This document shows, piece after piece, positions 51,321 to 60,906 of a stretch of 64,000 nt of DNA. The notes beneath the pieces were generated by a model. The model did no database searches. It was not told the DNA's origin and saw nothing but the letters and a program-made list of their open reading frames with translations. The stretch comes from DAINPP01 sp963667315 (GTDB taxonomy: Bacteria > Thermotogota > Thermotogae > MWEM01), in NCBI GenBank assembly GCA_963667315.1, contig OY763325.1:2976001-3040000 (forward strand). The letters run 5' to 3'. The translations under genes and the position numbers were made by a program. Position 1 is the first letter of the stretch, and each line of letters begins with the position of its first letter.

Positions 51321-53273
51321 ATGAATAAAACGATAGGCATTCTGGCACATGTTGATGCAGGAAAGACGACCTTTTCCGAACAGCTCCTTTTTCACACCAA
51401 CAGTATACGGGAAAGGGGGAGAGTTGATCACAGGACCTCTTTTCTGGATTCACATGAAATAGAGAAAAACAGGGGGATTACCGTCTTTTCCGGTCAGGCA
51501 CTGATGCATTTCAATACATCAGATATTTATCTGATCGATACCCCCGGACATGTTGACTTTTCACCGGAGATGGAAAGGGCGATTCAGATCATGGATTATG
51601 CCGTTATCATCATCAGTGGAATTGAAGGTGTAGAAGGGCATACGGAAACCGTTTGGCGGCTGTTGAGAAAAAACAGGGTTCCAACTTTTTTCTTTATTAA
51701 TAAGATTGACAGGGATACTGCTGAAAAAGAAAGGGTCCTCAAGGAGATCAGAATGAATCTGACCGAAGATGTTTTGGAATTGCCACCAGATTTTTTGCCG
51801 TGTACGCCCGGTGACGTTCTGAAGGCGTTTCTTGCAGAACGGGATGAGGCACTTCTTGAAAGATACCTGGAAGGGTCGGGGGATGATCGCTTCTGGTGTG
51901 ATGCCCTGAGAAAGATGATACTGAAAAACAAAGTGTTTCCCTGTGCCTCAGGGTCTGCATTACACGATAACGGAATAAGAGAATTTCTGGAAAGTCTCGA
52001 CGTGCTTTCCGTTACGGCTTATTCAGAGACAGCCCCGGTCTCGGGAAAAGTTTATAAGATTCGACACGATGCTCAGGGAGTGAGGATGACTTTTTTCAAG
52101 CTCTTATCCGGGGCAGTGACTGTAAGGGATGCAGTCACTTATCACACTGATGGCGAAATGATGACGGAAAAGATTACACAGATCAGGCTGTACAATGGAG
52201 ATGGATACGTTGCAGCTGAAAAAGTAACTGCGGGACAGCTGGTTGCCGTTACGGGATTGACAAAGGCTTCAATCGGCAGTACAATTGGAGGGTTAAGAGA
52301 AACAACCGAATATCAGATGATACCGGCACTTCAGTCAAAAGTGGTATTTGACAAAGATCTGGAACCATTGGAAATATTGAGATGTTTGAAATTGCTTGAA
52401 GCGGAAGAACCTTCGCTCAGCGTCACTTGGAATGAACAGTTAAGGGAAATGAGTGTTAAGGTGATGGGAGTCGTTCAGATTGAAGTCCTTTCTCAGATCC
52501 TGAAAGACAGGTTCGGTCTTGAAATCACGTTCCGAGATCCGGAAATTCTGTACAAAGAGACCATTCAGACAACGGTCAAAGGATACGGACATTTTGAACC
52601 GCTGAGACATTATGCTGAAGTGCATTTAAAACTGGAACCCGGAGAGCGAAACAGCGGTGTTGTTTTTATCAACGCCTGTGAACCGGATGTGCTGACTAAA
52701 GGGCATCAAAACCTGATTCAGCAGCACATACTCGAAAAAGAACATCATGGACTTTTAACCGGTTCTGCTTTGACGGATGTGAAAGTTTCTTTGCTGACGG
52801 GGAGAGCACATGTCAAACACACCACCGGAGGCGATTTCAGGGAGGCAACGCTCAGGGCACTGCGACAGGCTCTGGAAAAAGCTGAGAATAGATTGCTTGA
52901 ACCATGGTACCGTTTTATGATCAATGTGACTGTGAATCATATCGGCAGGGTGTTATCCGATATTCAGAAGGCATCCGGTGTGGCAGATATACCGGTAAAT
53001 GAAGGAATGAAAGCAACAATAACGGGGAGAGCACCTGTTGCGACTTTTATGAATTATGCCAAACAGTTGACTTCTTTTACGGGTGGGAAGGGCATCATCA
53101 ATCTGATCTTCGATGGCTATTATCCTTGTCATAATGAAAATGAAATCATTGAGAGGGTTGCCTATGATAAAAATTCAGATCCCGAATACACGTCATCGTC
53201 TGTTTTCTGTTCAAAGGGAAAGGGGTACAGTGTATCATGGGATGAAGCGGAGGGAGAGATGCACTGTCTGTAG
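51321..53273 (+). CDS. TetM/TetO-like ribosomal protection GTPase
   Basis: 650 residues, close to Tet(M). GTPase motifs in order: AHVDAGKTT (G1), RGITV (G2), DTPGHVDF (G3), NKID (G4). Domain II, the EF-G-like domains (QLREMSVKVMGVVQIEVLSQIL) and domain IV follow, and the C-terminal SVFCSKGKGYSVSWDEAEGEMH segment corresponds to the helix that contacts the decoding site. These proteins eject tetracycline from the ribosome. Chromosomal relatives with no mobile context, as here, are common in anaerobes and may not all give resistance. The gene has a GGGGGAG site and a TATAAT near 51280. Confidence 0.85.
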   Translation: MNKTIGILAHVDAGKTTFSEQLLFHTNSIRERGRVDHRTSFLDSHEIEKNRGITVFSGQALMHFNTSDIYLIDTPGHVDFSPEMERAIQIMDYAVIIISGIEGVEGHTETVWRLLRKNRVPTFFFINKIDRDTAEKERVLKEIRMNLTEDVLELPPDFLPCTPGDVLKAFLAERDEALLERYLEGSGDDRFWCDALRKMILKNKVFPCASGSALHDNGIREFLESLDVLSVTAYSETAPVSGKVYKIRHDAQGVRMTFFKLLSGAVTVRDAVTYHTDGEMMTEKITQIRLYNGDGYVAAEKVTAGQLVAVTGLTKASIGSTIGGLRETTEYQMIPALQSKVVFDKDLEPLEILRCLKLLEAEEPSLSVTWNEQLREMSVKVMGVVQIEVLSQILKDRFGLEITFRDPEILYKETIQTTVKGYGHFEPLRHYAEVHLKLEPGERNSGVVFINACEPDVLTKGHQNLIQQHILEKEHHGLLTGSALTDVKVSLLTGRAHVKHTTGGDFREATLRALRQALEKAENRLLEPWYRFMINVTVNHIGRVLSDIQKASGVADIPVNEGMKATITGRAPVATFMNYAKQLTSFTGGKGIINLIFDGYYPCHNENEIIERVAYDKNSDPEYTSSSVFCSKGKGYSVSWDEAEGEMHCL

Positions 53274-53295
53274 ACTAAAGCATAAGGAGGATATG

Positions 53296-53880
53296 ATGCT
53301 TGTCAGAATAATCGATAAGAAAGACAGGATAAATTATTTTATCTGGTATATGGCGACGATGTTGTCCCTTACAGTCGTGTTCACAATGATATTAATGATG
53401 GATAGAGGCTATATCGGGAAGGACCTGCTTTGGGTGATTATCCTTCTGGGGATCTTCGGTGCTTTTGGTCTGGTGATAACCTATCTTAAAGGCAGGGATA
53501 TTCAGATGCTTCAGAGGGCGGGAAAATACAAGGAATATATCGCCCTCTGGGATTTTTCTCCCTCGGAATGGAAGAGGCGGACGGGAGAAAGTATTCCGGA
53601 AGATGAAAAAAGATTTGTGATGTTCATGCGCAAGGGAATCACGGTTGGATTAAAGCTTCATAGCTGGAATCGAATCGGAATGAAACTCGAAAAGGTCGAA
53701 GTGGCCGGAGAATCTGCCGGGAAGTCTGTACAAATAACCTGCTCAGTCATGAAAAGGGTATCCGGATCCGACAAGAAGCTTAAAGAATACCACGCGTTTT
53801 CTGTTCCCGTTCCCGAAGGGGCTGACGTCGAACAGGCAATAATGAGACTGAAAAAGGAAAATCGTTTATCTCAGGGGTAG
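53296..53880 (+). CDS. Two-helix membrane protein of unknown function
   Basis: 194 residues from ATG 53296 (AAGGAGG five bases upstream); the frame runs on upstream into the GTPase gene, but this start is the one with a site. Two helices (about 14-35 and 45-66; YFIWYMATMLSLTVVFTMILM and LLWVIILLGIFGAFGLVITYL) are followed by a cytoplasmic domain with FSPSEWKRRTGE and a hydrophilic end. I recognise no family. It starts 22 bases behind the GTPase stop and may be in the same operon. Confidence 0.65.
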   Translation: MLVRIIDKKDRINYFIWYMATMLSLTVVFTMILMMDRGYIGKDLLWVIILLGIFGAFGLVITYLKGRDIQMLQRAGKYKEYIALWDFSPSEWKRRTGESIPEDEKRFVMFMRKGITVGLKLHSWNRIGMKLEKVEVAGESAGKSVQITCSVMKRVSGSDKKLKEYHAFSVPVPEGADVEQAIMRLKKENRLSQG

Positions 53881-53914
53881 CGGTTAAGAATTATCATTGG
53901 AAAGGAGTGAAACG

Positions 53915-54886
53915 ATGCAGCCGGTTTATGAGGCAAAATTAAAGAAACTGCAGGAAAATTTTCAGACTTTAAAATCTGAATTCAAATGGGAACATAGTTT
54001 AAATCAGCATCTTGTGGCGTTGAATTATGTGATGAACGATAAGGTGCTGAATCCGGAAAGACTGAAAGAAGCGAAGGCTTTTGTAAAGGAAAATACCGGT
54101 TTCTTTTCACCCTTCAGAGGCAATAATCTGTTTACCATCTGTGGGCTTATCGTATCCGAAAAAGATCTTCCGCATTCAAGGTTAAAAGCCATGATCGATA
54201 TGGTTCCAATGGCCAAAAAGGCCGGATTCAAAAGGGGTTATTATTTGCCGATAGCTCTGTACACGCTGGAAAAGGTTTATAAGGGTGAAAATCGAGAGAC
54301 GTTTCTTAACAAGGCACATCTTCTCTACAAAGAGATGCGAAATCATCATCCGTTCCTGACGGGGGGCGATGATTATGCACTTGCGATCTTATTGACGAAT
54401 CATGGCTCCGGCAGTGAAGTTATCGAACGCAATTACAGGGTATTGAACGCATCGGGTTTTTCAAAATCCAACGGGCTTCAGATGATGTCACATATCCTTT
54501 CATTCAGTGATGTTGATGTGACCATTCAAGCTGAGAGATGTAAGAATATCTATGAAACACTGAAAGCGAATAAGTTGAAACTTTATTCCGATTATTATTC
54601 TGCGGTTGCACTGATGAGTCTCTTACCGGAGGACAATACCCCCGATCTTATTGAAATTGCTCATTATCTGAATCGACAGAAAGGTTATAAATGGCTTGGG
54701 AAGGGAATGAATGTCCTGATTGCATCGGCACTTATTGCGGGAGAATCCGTCAATCAGGCTGAGAACGGTATGGTATCGGCCACTTTACAGATATCCATAC
54801 AATCCGTTATTGCCGCTCAACAGGCTGCGATGATTGCGGCAACGAGTGCTGCGACAACAGCCGCAGCTGCTTCTGCGTCTTCTTAA
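53915..54886 (+). CDS. DUF4003 family protein
   Basis: 323 residues from ATG 53915 behind AAAGGAGTG. The helical body contains TGFFSPFRGNNLFTICGLIV, HHPFLTGGDDYALAILL and FSKSNGLQMMSHILSF, typical of DUF4003, a family of unknown function from Firmicutes-like and related genomes. The last 45 residues are almost only Ala, Ser, Thr, Ile and Gln (AAQQAAMIAATSAATTAAAA), a low-complexity tail. It follows the small membrane protein gene after 34 bases. Confidence 0.75.
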   Translation: MQPVYEAKLKKLQENFQTLKSEFKWEHSLNQHLVALNYVMNDKVLNPERLKEAKAFVKENTGFFSPFRGNNLFTICGLIVSEKDLPHSRLKAMIDMVPMAKKAGFKRGYYLPIALYTLEKVYKGENRETFLNKAHLLYKEMRNHHPFLTGGDDYALAILLTNHGSGSEVIERNYRVLNASGFSKSNGLQMMSHILSFSDVDVTIQAERCKNIYETLKANKLKLYSDYYSAVALMSLLPEDNTPDLIEIAHYLNRQKGYKWLGKGMNVLIASALIAGESVNQAENGMVSATLQISIQSVIAAQQAAMIAATSAATTAAAASASS

Positions 54887-54950
54887 GTAGAAGCGTAATT
54901 TTAACGCTATATAACCGACGCTCTTTCGGAGAAAAGAAAGGGGTGTTTTG

Positions 54951-55343
54951 ATGGTAAAGCGGATGCGTCTTATCGCAAGACTATGGAGCGGCATAATTGC
55001 AGCGATTTGTCTGTTTATCCTGTTCGGATATAATGGCAATTTCTTTGCATCGGGACAGCCGGATCCTTACGCTGTGGGAAATTATCCGCCGATTGAAAAT
55101 ATACCGCCATTTTTCAACCTTTTGAGTGCCTTTTTACTCGTGATAGCTTGGAAATGGGAATATTTAGGCGGTATCGTCACGATTTTAATTCAATTGTGTC
55201 TGATCCCTGTTTATCTGATTCACTGGCCATTGACTGAGAATATTCTTTATCTCATTGTTCCATACGGATTGAGCTTATTTTTTATTATTCCCGCCGTTTT
55301 ATTTATTCTTTGCGGAAGGCATTCAAAACGGCAGTTAAGATGA
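54951..55343 (+). CDS. Small membrane protein, four helices, unknown function
   Basis: 130 residues with four hydrophobic helices (IARLWSGIIAAICLFILFGY, FFNLLSAFLLVIAWKW, GIVTILIQLCLIPVYLI, LYLIVPYGLSLFFIIPAVLFIL). The loop after helix 1 contains YPPIENIPPFFN. The pattern recalls DUF7670-type proteins but I cannot confirm it. The ATG at 54951 is preceded by AAAGGGGTG. Confidence 0.6.
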   Translation: MVKRMRLIARLWSGIIAAICLFILFGYNGNFFASGQPDPYAVGNYPPIENIPPFFNLLSAFLLVIAWKWEYLGGIVTILIQLCLIPVYLIHWPLTENILYLIVPYGLSLFFIIPAVLFILCGRHSKRQLR

Positions 55344-55472
55344 ATGGTTCCGGAATACAGGGTTTTAATCAATGAACGTAAAGATCACAAAAACAATTAA
55401 CGAGACTTCTGCGTTTATAAGGGCGATATACAGTATAATTGTATCAATCAGTGCATAAGAGGAGGGAATATT

Positions 55473-55811
55473 TTGCCATATTCTAAAGAAGTTACGGATT
55501 ACATCAATGAAACTCCCGAGAAATACAGGATTATTCTAACTGAATTAAGAAATCTGATTCATGAATCGATAAGCGGAACCAATGAAGTGATGAAAGACGG
55601 CATACCCGTTTTTACGAATGGAAAAGATTTTTCATACATCCGTTTAAAAAAAAGGCATGTCCGACTTGGTTTCTATAATTTTTCCAAAATCAAAAATCAT
55701 TCTGAAAAGCTTAAGGGAAAAGATGATATCACACGGCATGTTAAGCTGAAAAAAGTAGAGGATATCGATCATGATCTTTTTTCAAAATGGCTTAAAAAAG
55801 TCGCAAAATAA
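55473..55811 (+). CDS. DUF1801 protein
   Basis: 112 residues from TTG 55473, which has AGGAGGG six bases upstream. The family blocks are YSKEVTDYINETPEKYRIIL, EVMKDGIPVF, YIRLKKRHVRLGFY and DDITRHVKLKKVEDID. DUF1801 proteins are small, cytoplasmic and of unknown function, related to the YdhG/YjhQ group. The preceding 129 bases hold a possible TATAAT near 55433. Confidence 0.85.
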   Translation: MPYSKEVTDYINETPEKYRIILTELRNLIHESISGTNEVMKDGIPVFTNGKDFSYIRLKKRHVRLGFYNFSKIKNHSEKLKGKDDITRHVKLKKVEDIDHDLFSKWLKKVAK

Positions 55812-55821
55812 TGCGCTTTTG

Positions 55822-56895
55822 TCAATAGTGATAAAAGTATTCCTGAATCCTCATCGTTTGCCGACTCTTTGTAAGAGCCAGCATCATTAAAATTCTGGCT
55901 TTTTGCGGACTTAGATTATCGGCAGCGATAAAATCATATGATTCAAAATCGTATTCGGAACTTCTATACACGATACCGCTACCTGTTCTTGAACTGATAC
56001 AAACCTTCAATCCTTTTTCGGTAGCTGTTTTTAAGGCTTCTAGCGTTTTAGTCGAAACGTTACCGTCTCCAACGCCTGCAAAGATTATGGCGTCGACATC
56101 AGCCGCGATTGCTGCGTCTACAAAAATACGCCCGGAGTCCGCATAGCCGTAGATAATTTCTACGCGGGGCAGGGAATCAAGAGTGTCAACTTCAAATTCA
56201 CTATCGACCGTATGACATTTCTCACTGAAATAATAATAATCGACCTCACCGAAATGCGCATATCCGACAGGTCCACCGTTGGGGTTCATGAACGTTTCGA
56301 CGTTTGTGGTATTGGACTTCGTGACATCACGGGCGGTGTATATCTCATCGTTCATCAAAACGAGAATACCTCTGCCGTATGAGTCCGGATACCCTGCAGT
56401 TGCCACTGCATTGTACAGATTGATGTCACCATCTGCACTGATAGAAGTAGAAGGTCTCATCGAGCCGGTCAACACGACAGGTTTGTCATTGTGTATGACC
56501 AGGTTCAGAAAATAGGCGGTCTCTTCCATGGTATCCGTTCCGTGAGTGATGACGATGCCATCGCAGTCAGGCTTTTCCAGCAGTTCATTGATACGTTTTG
56601 CCAGCTTCAACCAGATGTCAATCGTCATATCCTGACTCGGTACATTACTGATTTCTTCTACCCGTATCTCCGCAATATCTTGTAATTCGGGTACGGCTGC
56701 TATGAGATCCTCACCGCTCAATTGCCCGGCCGTATATTCAGAACCCGTTTCAGACTCGCCTTTTCCGGCGATTGTTCCACCTGTTGTCAGGATGAGGATG
56801 TTTGGGAGATTGTTTAACTCCCGTTTCAGACGTTCTGTTGAAAAGACTGAGATGGTGAATGCCAACAAGATGAGGATAATTAGTATTTTTTTCAT
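55822..56895 (-). CDS. ansB: Periplasmic type II L-asparaginase
   Basis: 357 residues from ATG 56895 behind GGGAGG. A signal peptide (ILIILILLAFTISVFS) sends it to the periplasm. Both catalytic motifs are present: TTGGTIAGKGE with the first Thr, and VITHGTDTMEETAYFL with the second Thr-Asp. SSRTGSGIVYR near the C-terminus also matches the family. It hydrolyses L-asparagine, often also glutamine, to ammonia and aspartate. It lies alone between convergent DUF1801 and a GntR gene. Confidence 0.9.
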   Translation of the reverse strand: MKKILIILILLAFTISVFSTERLKRELNNLPNILILTTGGTIAGKGESETGSEYTAGQLSGEDLIAAVPELQDIAEIRVEEISNVPSQDMTIDIWLKLAKRINELLEKPDCDGIVITHGTDTMEETAYFLNLVIHNDKPVVLTGSMRPSTSISADGDINLYNAVATAGYPDSYGRGILVLMNDEIYTARDVTKSNTTNVETFMNPNGGPVGYAHFGEVDYYYFSEKCHTVDSEFEVDTLDSLPRVEIIYGYADSGRIFVDAAIAADVDAIIFAGVGDGNVSTKTLEALKTATEKGLKVCISSRTGSGIVYRSSEYDFESYDFIAADNLSPQKARILMMLALTKSRQTMRIQEYFYHY

Positions 56896-56921
56896 AGATG
56901 CCTCCCTCAATTTTCTAATTT

Positions 56922-56960
56922 AAAACCCCGGGAATTGATTTTGGTTGATCCCGGGGTTTT
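56922..56960 (-). terminator. Terminator after the FadR-type regulator
   Basis: A 12-bp perfect stem (AAAACCCCGGGA/TCCCGGGGTTTT) with a 15-base loop; four T and an A/T-rich tail follow on the minus strand. It ends the mannoside operon. Confidence 0.75.
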
Positions 56961-56983
56961 GGACGTTATTCAAATGATGTTTG

Positions 56984-57673
56984 TTAATCAATATAGAAGG
57001 GTCCCGATTCAATATTCTCCATATTGCTGTTATGAATCATACGGACGGCTTCAACTGCTTTTTCCATGTCTCTCTCTCGTGTTGCCTCAATTAAAGTCCT
57101 GTGATAAGGGAATCCTGATTTTCCGAATTTCACATTGTCAAACGGATAATTCCAAAGGATTTCAAAGGCATCGTACAAGACCTTAAAGACGTTCATCATG
57201 AAATCGTTATGTGAATAGAGGAAAAAACTTTTATGAAATTCAAGATCCATATCAGGATGTTCACCTTCGTTTTCATGCTGAACAGCCATTATCTTAAAGA
57301 TATCATAGATTTTATCAATCTCTTCATCCGTTGCGTTCTGAATCGTCAATTTTACCGACAACTCTTCAAGTGCAGCTCGAACCTCTATCAGATCTATCAG
57401 GAATTTTTTATTGGCGACAAAGTTGAAATTCGCATTGGTGAAAAAACTTAGATTCGGATTTTCGCCAACGTAGTTTCCCTTTGAGGGTTCTACTTTTAAA
57501 GTCCCTTCTCCTTCAAGCATCTTCAACGCCTCACGGGTTGTCGAGCGGCTGCTGTTGAAAAGATCTGACATCATTCGCTCGGAAGGGAGCTTGTCACCGG
57601 ATTTCAAACCTCTCATGACGATGAATTTAACGATTTCGTTTTTGGTAAGATCAACGGCAGTCAGCTTCTTCAT
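56984..57673 (-). CDS. FadR-subfamily GntR regulator of the mannoside operon
   Basis: 229 residues. The winged helix has GLKSGDKLPSERMMSDLF, STTREALKMLEGEGTLKVE and SKGNYV. The all-helical FCD domain follows, with DLIEVRAALEEL, DMDLEFHKSFFLYSHND and the FPYHRTLIEATRERD block whose Asp/His residues bind a metal in this subfamily. It is the last gene of the operon, 38 bases behind the mannosidase, and probably senses a sugar acid or sugar phosphate derived from the substrate. Confidence 0.85.
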   Translation of the reverse strand: MKKLTAVDLTKNEIVKFIVMRGLKSGDKLPSERMMSDLFNSSRSTTREALKMLEGEGTLKVEPSKGNYVGENPNLSFFTNANFNFVANKKFLIDLIEVRAALEELSVKLTIQNATDEEIDKIYDIFKIMAVQHENEGEHPDMDLEFHKSFFLYSHNDFMMNVFKVLYDAFEILWNYPFDNVKFGKSGFPYHRTLIEATRERDMEKAVEAVRMIHNSNMENIESGPFYID

Positions 57674-57711
57674 GAATCCCTCCAGACAAATTTACAACAA
57701 ATATACAATCA

Positions 57712-60700
57712 TTATACCAAATTAAATATGATTTTTATTGTTTTAATCTCAAAAGGCTTCACGGATGTTTTCAGACAATGGGTCTTTTGATCAACCTCTA
57801 ATGTTTCCGAATCAATTTTCTCCTCCAGCAGATTGCAAAGATAGGCTTCCTTTATCTTCCGGTCACAGGTGATCTTGATATCATCCGTACAATTACCGTA
57901 TTCAAATATCCTGAGGATATACCCTTTACCATCCTCTGAAACCTTCAATGTGTCAATCATTGAACTCTTTCGACGACTTTTGAACTGAAATGGCTGAATA
58001 TTCAGTTTTTCCCTTGAAGGTGGCTTGGAGCCAATCGCATCTGTAAAGGAATGATTCAGATCTACATTCAATTCACATGCCTCTCTGTGTACATCTCCGC
58101 TGAACCAGTCCCCCTCATGAGGCAGGAGTGAGTAGGTGAAGTCATGATGCCCCTGATCGGCCTTCTCATCCGGCATAATTCCCGATTTTATCAGTGTTAA
58201 CCGCATTCTGTTATCCTTTATATCATAACCGTATTTACAGTCATTCAGTAATGCGACCCCGTAATCCCTCTCTGAGAGATCCGCCCATTTGTGACCGAGC
58301 ATTTCAAACTTGGCGTAGTCCCATCGGGTGTTCCAATGTGTCGGACGTTCGACGTTTCCGAATTGAATATCGTAAGTTGCTTTGGTACTTCTGACATTCA
58401 CGGGGAATTCAGTCTTCAATAGGATTTGATGTGCATGCCAGTCAACACGGGTCTTAAAATCAATCCTTCGGCTGTCGGCATGAAGAATGATTGCCTGTTC
58501 GATACTTGACTGATAGGCTGTTTCTTTAAAGAGTGATTTCCTGATCTTAAGTACCCCTCTGATAGCGTTTTGTTCCAAGACTTCAAGGGTTTCAACTGTA
58601 TCAACCTGATATTCCTTTTCGGCATAATAGATGTCAATATCCCATGCATCATATTTGAGTGGCCTGTCTTCAAATATCTTGAACACATTTGCCTGAGCGC
58701 CATTTTCCAAATAGTCGCGTTTGTAAATCTTGTCGTAGATGGAGCGGATATGACCGGTTTCATCCAGTTCGATGCGTAATAAATTGTTTTCCAAATGTGT
58801 TTTTGAAACACTCACCTGATCCAAGGTCTGAATATTATTGCTGCGATCAACCAGATTGAGCTGCCTGATTCCAAATCCCGGAATATCTCTGATTTTTATC
58901 AGACAGGAACCATCATGATTATGGACAACCGTCACCGTGTCGCTGTTTGCTATTGTTTTTCCGTTCAACGCTGACGCCTCACAGAATATCTCTCCGGTTC
59001 TTTTCCAGGGGAGGGTATTGAAGACGGTTAACGTTTGCCCATCCTGACCTGTTTTTGAGATTAACCTGTCTTTGGCTGTTTCGATGAGGGGGAGCGCCTG
59101 TGCTCTCAGGGTATCAAATTCAGCTTCACTGTCCTGATAGACCTCTCTGATGGAAGAGCCGGGCAGTATATCGTGGAATTGATTCTTCAACAGTGTTTTC
59201 CAGAATGCATCAATCTCTTTTTTGGGATAAATATAATCAGGATCGCTGAGCTGACACAATGAGGCAAAATATTCCAGATCATGCAGCAGAATTTCTGTTT
59301 TTCGGTTGTTCTTTTTTGTCATGCTTTGTGAGGTATACGTCCCCCTGTGATATTCCAGATAGAGTTCACCATCAACGACCGGCAGTTTTTTATCCCAGGT
59401 TACTTTGTCCAGTTCTTCAAAGAATGCTTCGCCATTCGCCATTCGGATCTCCGGCAGACCCGGGATAGATTTCATTCTGTTCGCATTTTCAAGCATTTCG
59501 TAGGTTGGACCGCCACCGCCATCGCCCCAACCATAAGCAACAAGCAGGTTTTTATTGACATCCTTCTGTCTGTAATTTTCCCAGGTTCCCATCACACATT
59601 CCGGGTTCAGATCGGCATGATAGGTATAATAATGGTTGTTGTTAAGGCTCTCAGGGGCTGTTATAAAATGGGTCAGGACCTCTGTCCCATCAATTCCCCG
59701 CCACTTGAAGGTATCGTATTCCGGACGATTAAACTGGTTCCAGCTGATCTTGGTTGTCATGAAATAGGACATCCCGCATTGTTTGATGATCTGTGGCAAT
59801 GCCCAGGAATAGCCAAAGACATCCGGCAACCAGAGTGTCTTACAGGAGATATCAAATTCCTCGCGAAAGAATTTGATCCCGTATAAAAACTGCCTGACGA
59901 GAGATTCACCGGAAGGGACGTTGCAATCCGCTTCAACCCACATACCGCCGGTAGCTTCCCATCGGCCCTCTTTTATACGTTCCTTAATCTTTATATATAT
60001 ATCTGGATAATCCTCTTTTATGAATTCGTACAATTGCGGGGTACTTTGCAAAAACCGGTAATCGGGGTATTCTTCCATCAGTTTCAGGACCGTTGAAAAA
60101 GTCCTTGCACATTTTTCCCTTGTATGCTTTAACTGCCAGAGCCAGGCAACGTCGATGTGGGAATGACCGCTGGCGTATATTGTAAAGTCATTTGGGAATT
60201 TCGCTTTTAATTTAGAGAGTTCTGATTTTAAAAATTTAGTCGCTTTATCCACTGTTTTCAGAAAAGCAACCGAATCCGGTACTCTGAAATCGATCAAATT
60301 GATAACTTCATTCAGTAAATTGCATAGTTGCGTATAGACAACTTCATTGTGGTCGAATGTTAACAATGCTTCGAATGATACCTTCAGGTTTAAATACAAT
60401 TCATTCACGGTGTTGTTGATGATTTTCAGTGACGCTGTCGAAAAAATATTTTTTTCTTTTTGAAGACCGTTAAACCCCTTTATCCCAATTTCCACCGTTT
60501 GATGGTTGAGCATTTCTTTTTCAAATCTGTAGGTTGAATGACATTTATCAATTCCCTGACGGGGTTTTCCGTTTATATACAGGAGTGATTCAGCTCCGCC
60601 AAGATTACAGGGATCCCCTTTCCCGAGATCCAGATGGAGAATCAGGGATTCGTTTGATTTGATTTCAGGAAGTTCTGTAACCGTTCTGAACCAGCTGGTA

Positions 60701-60888
60701 TGATCCCAGCCTCCCCATAATCCTGGGATTTTGAATGTCTGATAATCCATTTGTTCAAAATCGGGATAGCCTTTCTCATCTTCATGACATGTGTATTGCT
60801 CAAATGACTGAAGCTTGATAGTTTTTTCAACGGTTCTTTTTTCAAGATCTGAAATATATTTTTTTATTTTTTCTTCTCTAAGTACGAT
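57712..60888 (-). CDS. GH38 alpha-mannosidase, probable ATC start
   Basis: 1058 residues with the start proposed here. Catalytic GH38 features: ASGHSHIDVAWLW with the metal-binding His and Asp, GGMWVEADCNVPSGESLVRQFLYG, LWLPDVFGYSWALPQI with the nucleophile Asp, FHDILPGSSI, then beta-sandwich domains. No signal peptide, so it cuts imported oligosaccharides in the cytoplasm. The first ATG (60750) would cut off the usual N-terminal helix; 46 in-frame codons upstream encode VLREEKIKKYISDLEKR and more, as in GH38 relatives, but contain no ATG, GTG or TTG back to the stop at 60897-60895. ATC at 60888 lies 6 bases after GAGGTGA. Confidence 0.85.
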   Translation of the reverse strand: MVLREEKIKKYISDLEKRTVEKTIKLQSFEQYTCHEDEKGYPDFEQMDYQTFKIPGLWGGWDHTSWFRTVTELPEIKSNESLILHLDLGKGDPCNLGGAESLLYINGKPRQGIDKCHSTYRFEKEMLNHQTVEIGIKGFNGLQKEKNIFSTASLKIINNTVNELYLNLKVSFEALLTFDHNEVVYTQLCNLLNEVINLIDFRVPDSVAFLKTVDKATKFLKSELSKLKAKFPNDFTIYASGHSHIDVAWLWQLKHTREKCARTFSTVLKLMEEYPDYRFLQSTPQLYEFIKEDYPDIYIKIKERIKEGRWEATGGMWVEADCNVPSGESLVRQFLYGIKFFREEFDISCKTLWLPDVFGYSWALPQIIKQCGMSYFMTTKISWNQFNRPEYDTFKWRGIDGTEVLTHFITAPESLNNNHYYTYHADLNPECVMGTWENYRQKDVNKNLLVAYGWGDGGGGPTYEMLENANRMKSIPGLPEIRMANGEAFFEELDKVTWDKKLPVVDGELYLEYHRGTYTSQSMTKKNNRKTEILLHDLEYFASLCQLSDPDYIYPKKEIDAFWKTLLKNQFHDILPGSSIREVYQDSEAEFDTLRAQALPLIETAKDRLISKTGQDGQTLTVFNTLPWKRTGEIFCEASALNGKTIANSDTVTVVHNHDGSCLIKIRDIPGFGIRQLNLVDRSNNIQTLDQVSVSKTHLENNLLRIELDETGHIRSIYDKIYKRDYLENGAQANVFKIFEDRPLKYDAWDIDIYYAEKEYQVDTVETLEVLEQNAIRGVLKIRKSLFKETAYQSSIEQAIILHADSRRIDFKTRVDWHAHQILLKTEFPVNVRSTKATYDIQFGNVERPTHWNTRWDYAKFEMLGHKWADLSERDYGVALLNDCKYGYDIKDNRMRLTLIKSGIMPDEKADQGHHDFTYSLLPHEGDWFSGDVHREACELNVDLNHSFTDAIGSKPPSREKLNIQPFQFKSRRKSSMIDTLKVSEDGKGYILRIFEYGNCTDDIKITCDRKIKEAYLCNLLEEKIDSETLEVDQKTHCLKTSVKPFEIKTIKIIFNLV

Positions 60889-60906
60889 AGTGACTCACCT
60901 CTTTTT

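Noticed and set aside
53113..53295. Longer form of the two-helix protein overlapping the TetM-like gene by 160 bases
   Set aside because: The extension is rich in basic residues as expected of a shadow frame, and AAGGAGG stands at 53284-53290.
59347..59886. 179-residue frame antisense to the GH38 gene
   Set aside because: Covers the catalytic region of GH38 on the other strand and has no start signal; a shadow.
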